Positions 20,381 through 30,898 of a DNA stretch of 64,000 bases are shown in pieces. Origin of the DNA: Leishmania infantum JPCM5 (Eukaryota > Euglenozoa > Kinetoplastea > Trypanosomatida > Trypanosomatidae); the NCBI RefSeq assembly GCF_000002875.2, contig NC_009402.2, forward strand, positions 252,501 to 316,500, read 5' to 3'. The notes under the pieces were generated by a model. It had not been told where the DNA came from. It saw only the letters and a program-made list of their open reading frames with translations, and ran no database searches. The stretch's first letter is position 1. Every line of letters begins with the position of its first letter. Position numbers and translations under genes: made by a program.

Positions 20381-21216
20381 CTCAAACTCTGCAGCCCACG
20401 TTCCCGGGACGAGTGGGCGATGGGCCCCGTGGCCTTGATGTGTTTAACCGCGAGCAGGTGCATGAGACGGGGGGCGCTGTGCGAAGAGAGCACGCACTCG
20501 CAGAACAGCAGGAAGACGGGGTGACGCTACGGGCACGCGATGGGGGCACGGCCCCACCGACAGGGTAGGCTCAGCAGAGCACCGAGCGGTGCGCTGCACG
20601 TGTGAGGCGCCTTTTCTTGACTGCTAGAGCTGCGGCTCCCCTTCATTTGGATGGCGCCTCTGTCATCGCTGCTGCCCTCACGGGCTGCCTCCGCACAGTC
20701 ATGCAGTCAACGCGAAGCCACATCACTCCGTGACTCACCTGTCATGTGTGATCCACGGCCCGTTGCATAAAATCCGGCGAAAACCCCGCTTACAGGCCGA
20801 GCCGTTATCCTTCATGGCAAAGGCGAAGGCGCGCAACTGATGACGCGGAGAGGGAGTTGAGACCGGAAGCCGAAAGGGCGGGTGGGCCCGCGCACTCTCG
20901 TCCGTATACTGGCTCAGGCGGTACACGCGTGTCGGTGCTCTTGTGAAAGGGCGGCGAAAAAAATACGCACTCTATAACTGCCCGTGTGGCCCTCTCGGTG
21001 TGTAGGCGGCTCGACCGCGCACACACACACACAACGCCTCCCACAAGCCGGATCGACTGAGACCAATGTGCCGACTCGCTCCATGACCTCCGCGGAGCCC
21101 GCCCCCCCCCACCCCTCTCTCGCACACATCCCCCATTCTCCCTCCCTCTCTTCCTCACGCTGGCGAAGGAACGGAAGTATTCACACACTTACACAACACA
21201 CGAAACAGAACGGAAA
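20381..21216. other. Spacer upstream of the PP4R1-like gene
   Basis: The left part may be more degraded retrotransposon, although I saw no further RT motif. From about 20990 a CA tract (21018-21032) and pyrimidine blocks (21100-21155) precede the ATG at 21217 and probably provide its splice acceptor. Confidence 0.5.
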
Positions 21217-23352
21217 ATGCCGACCGAACTGCTTGACGACTCCACCCAGGACGCGGAGGAGGAGTTTATCTTCAACGAGTACGCCATCGATGACAGCCTC
21301 GACCCGCTGAACCGGCTCTTGATGTACTATCAGTCGGACTTCTCGTTGCAGCGGCTCGTGCTCGTACGCGAGCTCGCCTCGACCGCGCAATTCGCCGGGT
21401 ACGCCGAAAGCGCGCGCTCCATTGTGCCGCTGCTCACGACCTTCACCCAAGACGCTGAGCCCGTGGTGAGGCAGGCTCTGGTAGAGCAGCTGTACCCACT
21501 CGCGGAGTTCTTCGTGCAGCAGGGCAGTGATGCAGGTTACCAATGCTTGCTGAATGCCTTCCTCCCGACGGCTTTCGAGCTGCTCGTTGATAAGAATGTG
21601 GAGGTCGGCGTTGTGGCGCTAGAAGCGATTCAGAAGCTGGCCCAACTCGTACACAAGGAAGACGTGCAATCGCACTTGCTTAACGTGGTCATGACCCTCG
21701 CCCACGACGAGCGCGCAGAGGATTACCGCGTTGTAGCGGCGCAGCTCTTCAACGACCTCGCGCCACAGTTCGGCAGCGAGTTCTCAACAACGGTGGTGCT
21801 CGGCGAACTGGAGCTGCTCTCAAACGACTCTAGCTTCACCGTGCGCCGTACCGTCGGCAGCAACCTCGGTGGCGTGTGTGCCGTGCTCACGACGGAGGAG
21901 GCGCAGCGGACGGTGCTGTCGCTGTATATCACTCTCTGCGAGGATGAGATCTGGGGCGTGCGGCAGGCCTGTGCCGAGTCCATTGAAAAGGTGTCGAGTG
22001 GGCTGCCCGAGTCAATGCGGGTGCAGTTTATCGTGCCGGCTTTCCAAAAGCTGCTCGAGGACGACTCTCGCTGGGTGCGCACGCGCGCCTACGAGTCACT
22101 AGGCCGCCTCCTCCACACACTTCGTAGTGAAGACATCAGCCCTGAGCTGCTGCGCCTCTTCACCGACATGGCCTTCCAGTCCGACAACGTGGAAAGCCCA
22201 CTCAGCGAGTACTGTGCATACTGCTTTCCAGCTGTGGTGCAGGCTATCGGTCCGTCCCGCTGGAACGAGGTGGCGGACGCATACGCGACGATGCTGAAGG
22301 ACGTGCAGTGGAAAGTGCGCAAGTCCCTCGCATACTCGCTGCACGAAATGGCCGCGCTGCTTGGGACAGCAATCACGGAGGAGGCTATTGTGCCAGCCTT
22401 TGAGCTGCTGCTGCGCGACCTCGACGACATCAAGCGCGGCGCCGTCCTCAACGCCGAGAAGTTTCTCGCTCTAGTCACGCCCGCCACGCGCGACCGTCTT
22501 GTGCCCCTTCTGTGCCATGTGCCGCTAGAGAGCGAGAACTGGCGGCTGCGCAACGAGGTGGCGAAGCGCATCGGCGCCGTCGCCGTGCTGCTCTCGCCTG
22601 ACAGCCCCTCTTTTCCTTCTGTACTGGCGCTGGTGTCGCGACTGCTCGATGATAGTGTTATGGAAGTGCGCACCTCCACATACGAGCCGGTCGCAATCAT
22701 CCTTAAGCACCTGCGTTCGGCCAATGACGAGAAGTACCAGAACTACCTTGCCTCCATTGTGAAGCTTGCGACGGCGTACAGCTTCCGTGGGCGGCAGATG
22801 TTCGCCTACGTCACGGAGCAGGTCGTTAAGGTTGGTGCCGACGACGTACTCGAGAGCGCGCTGCTTGACGGGATTGTGAAGCTGGCAATGGACCCCGTCG
22901 TCAACACGCGCCTTGTCGTTGACAACGTGGCGGGCCGCACCATCCTGCGCAACCACAAGTGGGCGGGGAATAACAAGGTGCAGGAAGCGGTCGCGGTTCT
23001 GCAGCAGCAGGCAGCTTCGCAGGAAGAGGCGGACGCGGCGGCCGAGGCCGCTGAGGCAGCCGTGGCAAATACCCAAATATTGAATGGCAACGAGGGCGGC
23101 GGCGGCGAGGCTGGCAGTTTGGAGATGCAGCAGGACGAGGAGCAGCAAGCTGACGGCGGCGCCCCCTCCCCGGCGCTGCAGGCCGGCCCTGATGGCGTGG
23201 CCGCTGGAGCGGGAGGTACTGGGGGTGAAGACGAAGCCGACCCGCCGTGCGGTCTGTGGCCGCAGGGCGTGCCAACCATGTCCGCAGAAGCTCCTGGTGG
23301 CAGTAGTAGTGTAGTCTCATTAGGTGGTACTGCGGTTGTAGGCGATATTTAA
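21217..23352 (+). CDS. PP4 regulatory subunit 1-like HEAT-repeat protein (PP2A-A/PP4R1 family)
   Basis: A 711-residue protein of tandem HEAT repeats over residues ~30-590. The N-terminal DDSLDPLNRLLMYYQS and DAEPVVRQALVEQLYPLAEF match the PPP4R1 start. The strongest match is DEIWGVRQACAESIEKV followed by LEDDSRWVRTRAYESLGRLL (residues ~240-300), which corresponds to the VWGVRKACAE...SRWVRQAAFQSLG block of PPP4R1. PP2A scaffold A subunits share the fold but are about 590 residues long and lack that exact segment. Such proteins are solenoid scaffolds that recruit and direct a PP4/PP2A-type catalytic subunit. The last ~110 residues are Ala/Glu/Gly-rich and disordered. A general PP2A-A-like annotation remains possible. 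Confidence 0.82.
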   Translation: MPTELLDDSTQDAEEEFIFNEYAIDDSLDPLNRLLMYYQSDFSLQRLVLVRELASTAQFAGYAESARSIVPLLTTFTQDAEPVVRQALVEQLYPLAEFFVQQGSDAGYQCLLNAFLPTAFELLVDKNVEVGVVALEAIQKLAQLVHKEDVQSHLLNVVMTLAHDERAEDYRVVAAQLFNDLAPQFGSEFSTTVVLGELELLSNDSSFTVRRTVGSNLGGVCAVLTTEEAQRTVLSLYITLCEDEIWGVRQACAESIEKVSSGLPESMRVQFIVPAFQKLLEDDSRWVRTRAYESLGRLLHTLRSEDISPELLRLFTDMAFQSDNVESPLSEYCAYCFPAVVQAIGPSRWNEVADAYATMLKDVQWKVRKSLAYSLHEMAALLGTAITEEAIVPAFELLLRDLDDIKRGAVLNAEKFLALVTPATRDRLVPLLCHVPLESENWRLRNEVAKRIGAVAVLLSPDSPSFPSVLALVSRLLDDSVMEVRTSTYEPVAIILKHLRSANDEKYQNYLASIVKLATAYSFRGRQMFAYVTEQVVKVGADDVLESALLDGIVKLAMDPVVNTRLVVDNVAGRTILRNHKWAGNNKVQEAVAVLQQQAASQEEADAAAEAAEAAVANTQILNGNEGGGGEAGSLEMQQDEEQQADGGAPSPALQAGPDGVAAGAGGTGGEDEADPPCGLWPQGVPTMSAEAPGGSSSVVSLGGTAVVGDI

Positions 23353-24950
23353 TCACGCAACTCTCCCTGTATCCCTCTCCGGTCCTCTCCATTTTGTGCG
23401 TGCGTGCACGACCGCGTGTTTGGATGAGTGTGCCCTTTCCACTGGGGCCGCGAGCCCACCCCCTCCCCGCCCCGGCCCTCTCTCTCTTTCTCTCTCCGCC
23501 ACCACTCCTCTTCCTCCTTCCGCAACGGCCTCGTGCTGTGCACCGAAGCAACATCAGCCAAGTCGGTACTGGGCCGCTGTGTTGTATGCCGCATTATATC
23601 TGCATAACTGCCTGTGATCTGTTTGTGTGTGTGTGTGTATGCCTGTATATGTTTGTGTGTAAAAGTTGGAGGGCACTGATCCGCCCGCGTATGGGGCGGG
23701 AGATGATGGCATTTTTCGTATAGTCATTGCGATCCAGGGATGGTGGGGAGGAGGTGGGGCAACACCCCTGGGGTGTTTTGTGTTTGTTTCTTGCGTGTGT
23801 GTATGTGCCGATCGTCGCACCTTCGCTCCGCACCCACTTGTATGTATACACTCGCGTAAAGCAGGATGCGTGTTGGTGGAGCGGAGGGCCGAGAAGGGAA
23901 AAACAGCTCGAGACGCGGACATATAAGGGGGAGGGAGAAGGATGGAACATGCGCAAACGACAGAGGAGAGAGGTAGTGATAGCCTTGTTTCTGTGTGTGT
24001 TTGTTGGCATGTAGGTCACTTGGCCCCCCCCACAAACACACGCACACACAAGAAAGGGATGAGGGAAGGAGGCGAGCAGGCGAGGTGGCAGGAGGAGGCC
24101 GACGCGAAGGTGCACAACGGCAACGAAAGCATGCTAACACCACTAATTTAAAGGGATGTCGTAGACGGCTACACAGCGAAGAAAGGGATCTACTGATGGT
24201 CAGTGTGTAGGCGTGTATGCACGTAGACCCGTATGCGTTTGTGTGGGTGTGGGTGTGGGTGTGTAGTGGTGCGCAGAGGGAGGGGGGGCGAGGTGTTTGC
24301 TGCCAGGAACCCCTCCTTCTCAACCCATCCCCCCACCCACACACGCACGCATACATATACTCCGTACTTGCTCACCCTCCTTCTCCCTCCTGCCCCGTCA
24401 CACCCGCAGACTCATGTGCGTGGATGGCGGCGAGCACGAACAGCACACAAGCATGCATACAAGCGCATTCATTTTTGTTTTTAGTTTTTTTTTTGTTTTC
24501 CTCTCTCCCTTTCTACCACTCGTCCCACTGCAGCGGGTGACGCCACGCATTGTGTGCGTGTCGGTGTGGGTGTGTAGGTGGGTGAGGCTATGTATGTCCT
24601 TGTCAGCCTGTACTTCTATGGCACATCCCTCCTCCTCCCTCCCTCCCGACCGACCGACCGACCGACCGCCGCTCTTTGTTGTTCTTTGGTGTTGTCTGTG
24701 CAACGCTCGACTATGGATGCGTATGTCTTTGCGGATATGTGTCCGTGCAGCCGGTCTCGTGCTTCGCGCCCGTTTTCTTTATGGGGAGGGAGGAAACGCA
24801 CTTCTCCCTCCTCGCCATCCTTGCCACTCTCGCAGCATTTGGCTTTGGGGAGGAGGGGCGCGACGCTTGCCGACGGCCCCTCGGTAATGTAAGTGGTAGT
24901 GATGACGTTGGCGACGGCCGGTATCGACTTCTTTTTGTCTCTATGATCTC

Positions 24951-24974
24951 ATATATATATATATATATATATAT
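24951..24974. repeat. (AT)12 dinucleotide tract
   Basis: A pure alternating AT run in the spacer after the PP4R1-like gene. Confidence 0.95.
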
Positions 24975-25807
24975 GTCATCTTAGTGTGTTCTGTGTATCT
25001 CCCCCATCCCCTCTCCATCCCTCCCTTTCTTCCTCTTTGTGTGTTTCGTGTCTCTGCCTCAAAAATGAGCGTGTGTCTGCGTGAAGCTGAAGCTGTTTCA
25101 AGGATCTCGTTGCTTGGTTGCTGATGTGGGTGTCGGTCTGTGCGTGTGTGTGTGTCTGCGTGTGTGTGCGTGTGTCTTATGTACGAGAAGTGAGCGCGCC
25201 CCTTGTGTGTGTTTTGTAGAGGTAAGCGTGTCCACCTCCCTTCTCATCTGCCATAATGCAAGAAAGGAAAAGAGCAAAAAAGGTACGACAACCCGCATGG
25301 CGTCACAGTCGACAGTACAGCGTGAAAAAAAAAAAAAACAGGAGGAGGGGTGACGGGAAAGGCCCCCGCACGCGAACGCCTTTCTCACCGGCTTTCTCTC
25401 TGCCCTCAATCCGGTCGCAATAGCGTCTCCCTGCCCCCGCGCCTCTCTCGCCCCACGCCCGGTGCTGTCGAGGTTTGACGTCGACGTGCAGCGAGGGAAT
25501 GCACCATGTATGCGACTTCCCCCGTTGTGCGTCGATGTGGGTGCGTTGCAGTTTGCTTTTCTAAGTGCCTGGCAGCCGCTGACTCTCCACCACCCCTGCC
25601 CTGCCCCTGCCCCCCCCCCTCCCTTCCTCCCTCTGCGCACGGCACCGTATCGAACCATACACGCGCGGGTCACCCGCCCCCTCCTCATCATTTTGCTTCC
25701 CCTCACACCGTTGATGACCTTGGCAGGAAGGATCTCGGGCTCTTTGAAGCACACACCGAGAAGTACACCTACCGATACACGGGTATGAGAGGCAGGAGGC
25801 TGCTGTC

Positions 25808-26073
25808 ATGGTCGGCGTCCGCCGAGAAAAATGCGCAGAGAGGATTGCAGCCGAGCCGAGCCACGTCGGCATCGCCTCCCTCCTCTACCCCGCCACCCTG
25901 AAGCTTCAAATGGCCTTTGTGCCGGCATCGACCGTCCGCAGCCGCATCCACAACTGCACTTTACACGGCCGCCTACAACCTCTGGCGCACCGTCAGCTCA
26001 CCGCCGCCAGAGCGACAGCTCACAGCTGAGACCAGTGGGACGGGGAAATGCTGTAGGCCGTGCAGCCGCTGAA
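25808..26073 (+). pseudogene. Coding-like segment in other frames at the 5' end of the next gene
   Basis: From the ATG at 25808 to about 25970, the frame beginning MVGVRREKCAERIAAE has strongly G/C-biased third positions and a balanced composition (SHVGIASLLYPATLKLQMAF). From about 25960 to 26045 another frame looks better (TAAYNLWRTVSSPPPERQL). Neither is in frame with the long downstream reading frame. Either the true N-terminus of the downstream protein is split by indels (real or from assembly), or these are upstream open frames in its 5'UTR. Confidence 0.35.
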
Positions 26074-26088
26074 CTGCGCCATACAGGC

Positions 26089-28335
26089 ATGAAACCGCTG
26101 CTCTCCCGTCGACCGCCTGCACCGTTCACCAACTCCTCCAGAGCGATGGCACGCTCCTCAGAATTTGCTCCAGGAGCTGCTGACGCTGCCGCCACCGTGG
26201 CTACGCTCAACTGTGGAGCGGCATTGGATGAGCAGCCGCCAGTAGCAGCTGAGCGTGCTTCGTCAACGTCATCGCCGCTGTCATTGCCGTACGCACAGCC
26301 TGCAACTGCTGCAGGCGTGACGCCGTTGTTCAACCCACACCCTCCTCCCTCATCACCATCGCCAGCAGAGGAGGGTTTGCCTGGTCGATATCGCACGACC
26401 GCCATGCAGTTCATCAAGGCTATAGAGAGGCTGAATCGCATGACTTCCACGACCTGCAGCGCGGATGCCACCTCATTCTTCGCTCTGACCGAAGAGAGGA
26501 CCGCGAGCGGCAAAGTCGGCGTTCGAAAGATGGCGCGTGTACCTCTGCTGCCCCTCACACTCTGCACGGACGGGGCGACCGTAATACTTGTGGATCCCAA
26601 TGGCACAGAACGACACGGCAACTACTTGAAAGCTGTTGACGGGTTCCACCAGTACTCAGCAGCGTTCACGAGCGCCGCCTCGAGTCACGGCAGCGCCGCA
26701 CCCTCTGTATCACCACACCCGCCCTCGAACGTGCTGTGGTGGGCCTTGAGTGATCTGCAGCAGACGCCTTGTGCAGTACCACTCACCACGGCACGCGCGT
26801 CGCTCTCCGTGGAGCGCCTTATCAGCGGCAACGATAGCGTGAACAAAGATCAGAGCTTCACTCAGCCGAGGCCCGCGCACGCTCCGGGGCGCGAGACTTC
26901 ACCAACCATGGGACCTGCGAAGACGACGGCGACGTTCGCCGCCATTCAACCGTGCCGGCTCACCCTTCGCTACGGAGAGCCGCTCGCGCTGGTCTTCGCC
27001 AGCGCCGGTGCACGAGTTGGGGCTGAAGCGGCCGCGGACGTGCCGCCATGGTCCACTGCAAATGAATCAACTGGTCAGCGAGAAGGCTCCCCCCACGTCG
27101 GCTACAACCTCCTGCGCGACGTTTACCACGGCTATCTTCCATCGTTTCTCGAGTTCCTCTACCCAAACGGAGGCATCATGCTGCGTGGGTGTTGGTGCGC
27201 TGTATCAACCAGTGCCGCGGATGAACCGATGGCACCGTCCGTGAAGCCGTTTTCCCAGCAACAGCAGCAGGTGTCACGAGCAACAGTATCGTTAAGGGAT
27301 GGTGGCGGTGGAGCTGCGCCGCGTTCCTCGTCTCGTTCTCCCACGTCACGAGGCGAACAGGGATTGCTTGTCACAACGGTGCCGATGCCACTCCTCGGCT
27401 GGTCACCACAGTCCACCGGCCCGGTGCCCATCGCTCGAAGGGACGACGACGCCGGCGCAGTCGATGAAGAAACGTTCATGCCGTCTTTTCGACCAACCGC
27501 CGTGCCTCCACCACGGCGCTCGCCAGCTACGAACACTGTGGTCGATCTTGGTGCGGCCACGTGCAAGCGGACAACGTTGCCAGACGCTGTCTTGCAGCTT
27601 CCGCCTGCTGTCCTGCGCTTCCTGGCACAGGACGGCGGCAGGACGAGCGTGGCCTCGGCAATCATCCCGGGCGGCCCTCGCGCTTACCTGTCGTCGTCGC
27701 CGCCGCCTCCTTCTCAGCCTACGACAACGGCGGCAGCACCGTCCCTGCGGCTTACCCTGCGCCGCGTCGAAAGCCATAGCGAACCGGATGTGTGCGCCAC
27801 TGACTTTGGCGCCGATGAGTCCGCCTCTGCCGCCTACGACTTCGACTCTTACCGTGTGCACGCCGGTGGGGACTGTCGTGGTATCCATGACAGCAACCTT
27901 CAAGGGTCGCAGCTGCAACAGCAGTGGCAAGCTCGCAACGGTTTTGGTCTCGTCTACGTGAGTGCCTTGCTTCACACGCCATCTCAGCCACCACCACCGA
28001 TGGGCATGGCTGGAAAGCCGTCAGTCGCGTGCGAGTCCGTCATGGTGCTCACACCAGCTGGACATGTCGAGCTGGTGGTGCCTGCGACATCCCACGCTGC
28101 TGCTCGACCTATCACGATCACCGATGTACAGTATAGTCTCTTGCGCAGCGCCGTCGGCTGCTCCTTGCACCTTCGTGACGAGGAAGTCGCCTTCACCTAC
28201 GCCCCAGGTACCCCCGATCTCCACGGAGCGACGGTGGTGGACGCGGCACACGTGGTGCTGCGGCTACGACGACGCGCCTCACGCGCACATCTCGAGGCCG
28301 CGAGGCAGCAGGTGCAAGGGGTGGGAAAGGGGTGA
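26089..28335 (+). CDS. Hypothetical protein
   Basis: A 748-residue protein from the ATG at 26089 (MKPLLSRRPP). The frame is open back to an ATG at 25831, but codon use there is poor, so the later start is preferred. I recognise no family. After a disordered N-terminus of about 100 residues there is an ordered block beginning AMQFIKAIERLNRMTSTTC and continuing through MARVPLLPLTLCTDGATVIL. A second block follows after a linker (TLRYGEPLALVFASAGARVG, then LLRDVYHGYLPSFLEFLYPNGGI), and a third near the C-terminus carries VMVLTPAGHVELVVPAT and VQYSLLRSAVGCSLHL. Long Ser/Pro/Gln-rich linkers separate them. This pattern of short hydrophobic beta-rich blocks suggests small globular domains on a disordered chain. 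No catalytic motif was seen. Confidence 0.75.
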   Translation: MKPLLSRRPPAPFTNSSRAMARSSEFAPGAADAAATVATLNCGAALDEQPPVAAERASSTSSPLSLPYAQPATAAGVTPLFNPHPPPSSPSPAEEGLPGRYRTTAMQFIKAIERLNRMTSTTCSADATSFFALTEERTASGKVGVRKMARVPLLPLTLCTDGATVILVDPNGTERHGNYLKAVDGFHQYSAAFTSAASSHGSAAPSVSPHPPSNVLWWALSDLQQTPCAVPLTTARASLSVERLISGNDSVNKDQSFTQPRPAHAPGRETSPTMGPAKTTATFAAIQPCRLTLRYGEPLALVFASAGARVGAEAAADVPPWSTANESTGQREGSPHVGYNLLRDVYHGYLPSFLEFLYPNGGIMLRGCWCAVSTSAADEPMAPSVKPFSQQQQQVSRATVSLRDGGGGAAPRSSSRSPTSRGEQGLLVTTVPMPLLGWSPQSTGPVPIARRDDDAGAVDEETFMPSFRPTAVPPPRRSPATNTVVDLGAATCKRTTLPDAVLQLPPAVLRFLAQDGGRTSVASAIIPGGPRAYLSSSPPPPSQPTTTAAAPSLRLTLRRVESHSEPDVCATDFGADESASAAYDFDSYRVHAGGDCRGIHDSNLQGSQLQQQWQARNGFGLVYVSALLHTPSQPPPPMGMAGKPSVACESVMVLTPAGHVELVVPATSHAAARPITITDVQYSLLRSAVGCSLHLRDEEVAFTYAPGTPDLHGATVVDAAHVVLRLRRRASRAHLEAARQQVQGVGKG

Positions 28336-29429
28336 GGCTATGGAGGAAAAAATGGAGAGCAACTGAAGTGAGGCCATGCCTGCCCCTGGCTCACGCCTCG
28401 CCCACATCCACCACCTGCCCCTCCACCCACGTACGTGCGTACACACTTCATGCGTCTCCTCCTCTACCGCCATGCCGTACGACTAGCAAACACACACACA
28501 CACACACACGGGCACTCAAACACGAATAGGCACCCGATGGAGCGCATCTCCGCACCCTGCGTTGTAATCAAGGCGAACGAAAGAAGAAAGCGCCACACGG
28601 CTGGGCCGCTGATGACGGCCGTTTTCGTTGCGAAACTTTGCCTCGATCCTGATCAGTGCTCACGCGCGCCCTCATCAACGGCACACCCTCCGACCCACCC
28701 ACCCTTGACTGAGCAGGTGAACTGCACTGACGCCCCGCACCTCTTTCAAGTCAGTGATCATGCCGCTCTAGCATCATCAGTGCTCTCGTGCAAGCTACTA
28801 CTTTCACCATCAAACCTTTTGACCCGCTTCCCTTTCCTTTGACGGCCTATGTCCTGCAACTACGCCTTCTCACTATACGCACGCGCGCGCGCATGCACCT
28901 GCCTATATATCCCTGCACGCCATCACACCTGTGGGGCTCCACACATCCTCGGCCCCTGGCCCCTTTCCTTTCTGGGCAACGCGAATTCACAGAAATCCCT
29001 CGCCACTTCCCCCACCCCCTTTGCTCAGCCAACACTCAGCCCAGACCACCTCATTCCCCTATTCCCTTTTTTCTTCTTCAAGGCATCACCGCCACTTTAA
29101 TCCTTTCCTCTGTTTCTCGTGTCGTTTGCTGAGCTGATCTCAGCACACACCTTCACGCGCGCGCGCACACACCACCGTAAACCCTGGCACGACGCGTCAC
29201 TGCGACAAGCACAAAACAGGAGAACAACAGCCTTAAAGGAACAGGGACGCCAATAAAACGAACACGACAACAACCGTCACACAGACGCTCACTTGGCTAT
29301 ACACACCCCACCCCCTTCCGCCCCCCACTGCCCACTCCAGAGCTCAGTATCTCCTGCCTTGCCGCGCATACACGCCGCGTTTACCTCAGGAATACAGGCA
29401 CTCCCTTCTCGCACACGTACTGTGGAACC
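28336..29429. other. Intergenic region upstream of the first citrate synthase gene
   Basis: A CA tract (about 28490-28510), pyrimidine blocks near 28990-29110 and a CG/CA alternating run near 29155-29172. No gene was seen. An AG at about 29388 after TTACCTC is a plausible splice acceptor for citrate synthase. Confidence 0.55.
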
Positions 29430-30898
29430 ATGCGCGCTCTTCGCTGCTCCATAATTCGCGGCGTCGCCGGTCTCCGCATGGCGTCATCGGTATTGGATGA
29501 GATGAAGGAACAGATGCTGAGGCGCAGCAAAGAAGACCATAAGAAGATCGGCGACCTCAGGAAGAAGCACGGCCATGAGAAGCTGTGCGACGCCACCATC
29601 GATGCGGTGTACGGCGGCATGCGTGGCATCACCGGCCTCGTGTACGAGCCATCACTGCTGGACTCCGCGGAGGGCATCCGCTTCCGCGGCCTCACGATCC
29701 TGGAGTGCCAGGAGATGCTGCCCAAAGCGCCGGGCGGCAAGGAGCCGCTGCCGGAGGCGATGTTCTGGCTGCTGATGACCGGCGAGGTGCCGACGGAGGA
29801 GCAGGCAAGGGGCCTGAACGCGGAGCTGCACCGTCGCGTCGACCCCGAGGCGATTGCCGCGGCGCAGAAGGCGATCGCGGCGCTGCCGAAGAACGCGCAC
29901 CCGATGACGGCGTTCAGTGTGGGCGTGCTTGCGCTGCAGACCTACTCGAAGTTTGCTGCGGCTTATGCGGCGGGCAAGTCGAACAAGAAGACGTACTGGG
30001 AGTACGCGCTGGAGGACTCGCTGGACATGCTGGCGCGCACGCCGGCGGTGGCGGCGATGATCTACAACCGCGAGACCAAGGGCCAGGTGGAGTTGGCCGC
30101 ACCGAGCAACAGCGACCTGGACTGGGCGGCGAACTTTGCGAAAATGTTGGGCTTCCAGGACGAGGAGTTCCGGGAGTGCATGCGTCTGTACCTGTCTGTC
30201 CACGCCGACCACGAGGGCGGAAACGTGTCGGCACACACGACGACGCTGGTTGCGTCGGCGCTGAGCGACCCCTACCTCGCCTTCAGCGCTGGCCTGAACG
30301 GTCTTGCTGGCCCGCTGCATGGGCTGGCGAACCAGGAGGTGCTGAAATACCTGTTTAGCATGCAGGAGCGTGTGAAGGCGGACGGCGTGAACGTGCATGA
30401 TGAGGCAGCGCTGGAGAAAGCGCTGACCAAGTACACGTGGGAGCTGCTCAACTCCGGCCAGGTGGTGCCCGGCTACGGCCACGCGGTGCTGCGCAAGGTG
30501 GACCCGCGCTACACCTGCCAGCGCAACTTCTGCCTGCGCCACAACTTCCAGGACGACCTGTTCAAGCTGGTTAACACCATCTACATGATCATGCCCGGCA
30601 TCCTGAAGGAGCACGGCAAGACCAAGAACCCCTACCCCAACGTCGACGCGCACTCCGGCGTGCTACTGCAGCATTACGGACTGACGGAGCAGAACTACTA
30701 CACGGTGTTGTTTGGCCTGTCGCGCCAGATGGGCGTATTGGCCGGCGTCGTCTGGGACCGCCTGCAGGGCCGCCCGCTCGAGCGTCCGAAGTCGATCACG
30801 ACGGAGATGCTCGCAAAGAAATACCTGTGCAACTCCTTGTGAGGCAGCGTGAGGTCATGTACGCTTGGCGGACAGGCCAGGGAGACAGAGGAGGAGAT
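29399..30898 (+). repeat. 1.5-kb direct repeat, first copy (citrate synthase unit)
   Basis: Homology with the second copy begins about 31 nt before the ATG and ends about 56 nt after the stop. The constant offset of 5851 bp shows there are no net indels. Confidence 0.92.
29430..30842 (+). CDS. Citrate synthase, mitochondrial form (upstream copy)
   Basis: A 470-residue protein that condenses oxaloacetate and acetyl-CoA to citrate. The catalytic residues of pig citrate synthase are all present: H297 in GPLHGLANQEV (pig H274), H351 in GYGHAV (H320) and D406 in NVDAHSG (D375). The substrate-binding block HADHEGGNVSAHT and the CoA-loop PGYGHAVLRKVDPRYTCQR are also conserved. The first 16 residues (MRALRCSIIRGVAGLR) are basic, without acids and amphipathic, as in a mitochondrial presequence, followed by MASSVLDEM. 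An ~8-residue insertion relative to pig lies between H297 and H351. A second, 5.85 kb downstream copy differs at its start and at a few residues. Confidence 0.96.
   Translation: MRALRCSIIRGVAGLRMASSVLDEMKEQMLRRSKEDHKKIGDLRKKHGHEKLCDATIDAVYGGMRGITGLVYEPSLLDSAEGIRFRGLTILECQEMLPKAPGGKEPLPEAMFWLLMTGEVPTEEQARGLNAELHRRVDPEAIAAAQKAIAALPKNAHPMTAFSVGVLALQTYSKFAAAYAAGKSNKKTYWEYALEDSLDMLARTPAVAAMIYNRETKGQVELAAPSNSDLDWAANFAKMLGFQDEEFRECMRLYLSVHADHEGGNVSAHTTTLVASALSDPYLAFSAGLNGLAGPLHGLANQEVLKYLFSMQERVKADGVNVHDEAALEKALTKYTWELLNSGQVVPGYGHAVLRKVDPRYTCQRNFCLRHNFQDDLFKLVNTIYMIMPGILKEHGKTKNPYPNVDAHSGVLLQHYGLTEQNYYTVLFGLSRQMGVLAGVVWDRLQGRPLERPKSITTEMLAKKYLCNSL

Larger units (their letters stand above)
23353..26088. 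other. Intergenic region, PP4R1-like to hypothetical gene
   Basis: A 2.7 kb spacer with GT tracts, (GACC)n near 24647-24667, an (AT)12 block at 24951-24974 and A14 near 25325. From 25808 onward the sequence becomes coding-like (see the pseudogene-type entry there). The rest shows no gene. Confidence 0.55.

Noticed and set aside
22525..23148. 207-codon minus-strand open frame over the PP4R1-like gene
   Set aside because: An antisense shadow of a well-supported gene with HEAT-repeat homology.
8504..23352. Idea that the kinase, sestrin-like and PP4R1-like genes form a nutrient-signalling operon
   Set aside because: Kinetoplastid polycistronic units normally combine unrelated genes, and nothing in the sequence shows co-regulation.
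29652..30653. 333-codon minus-strand open frame over citrate synthase, repeated in the second copy
   Set aside because: An exact antisense shadow of a conserved enzyme gene. Its Val/Leu/His/Arg-rich translation reflects the sense codon bias.
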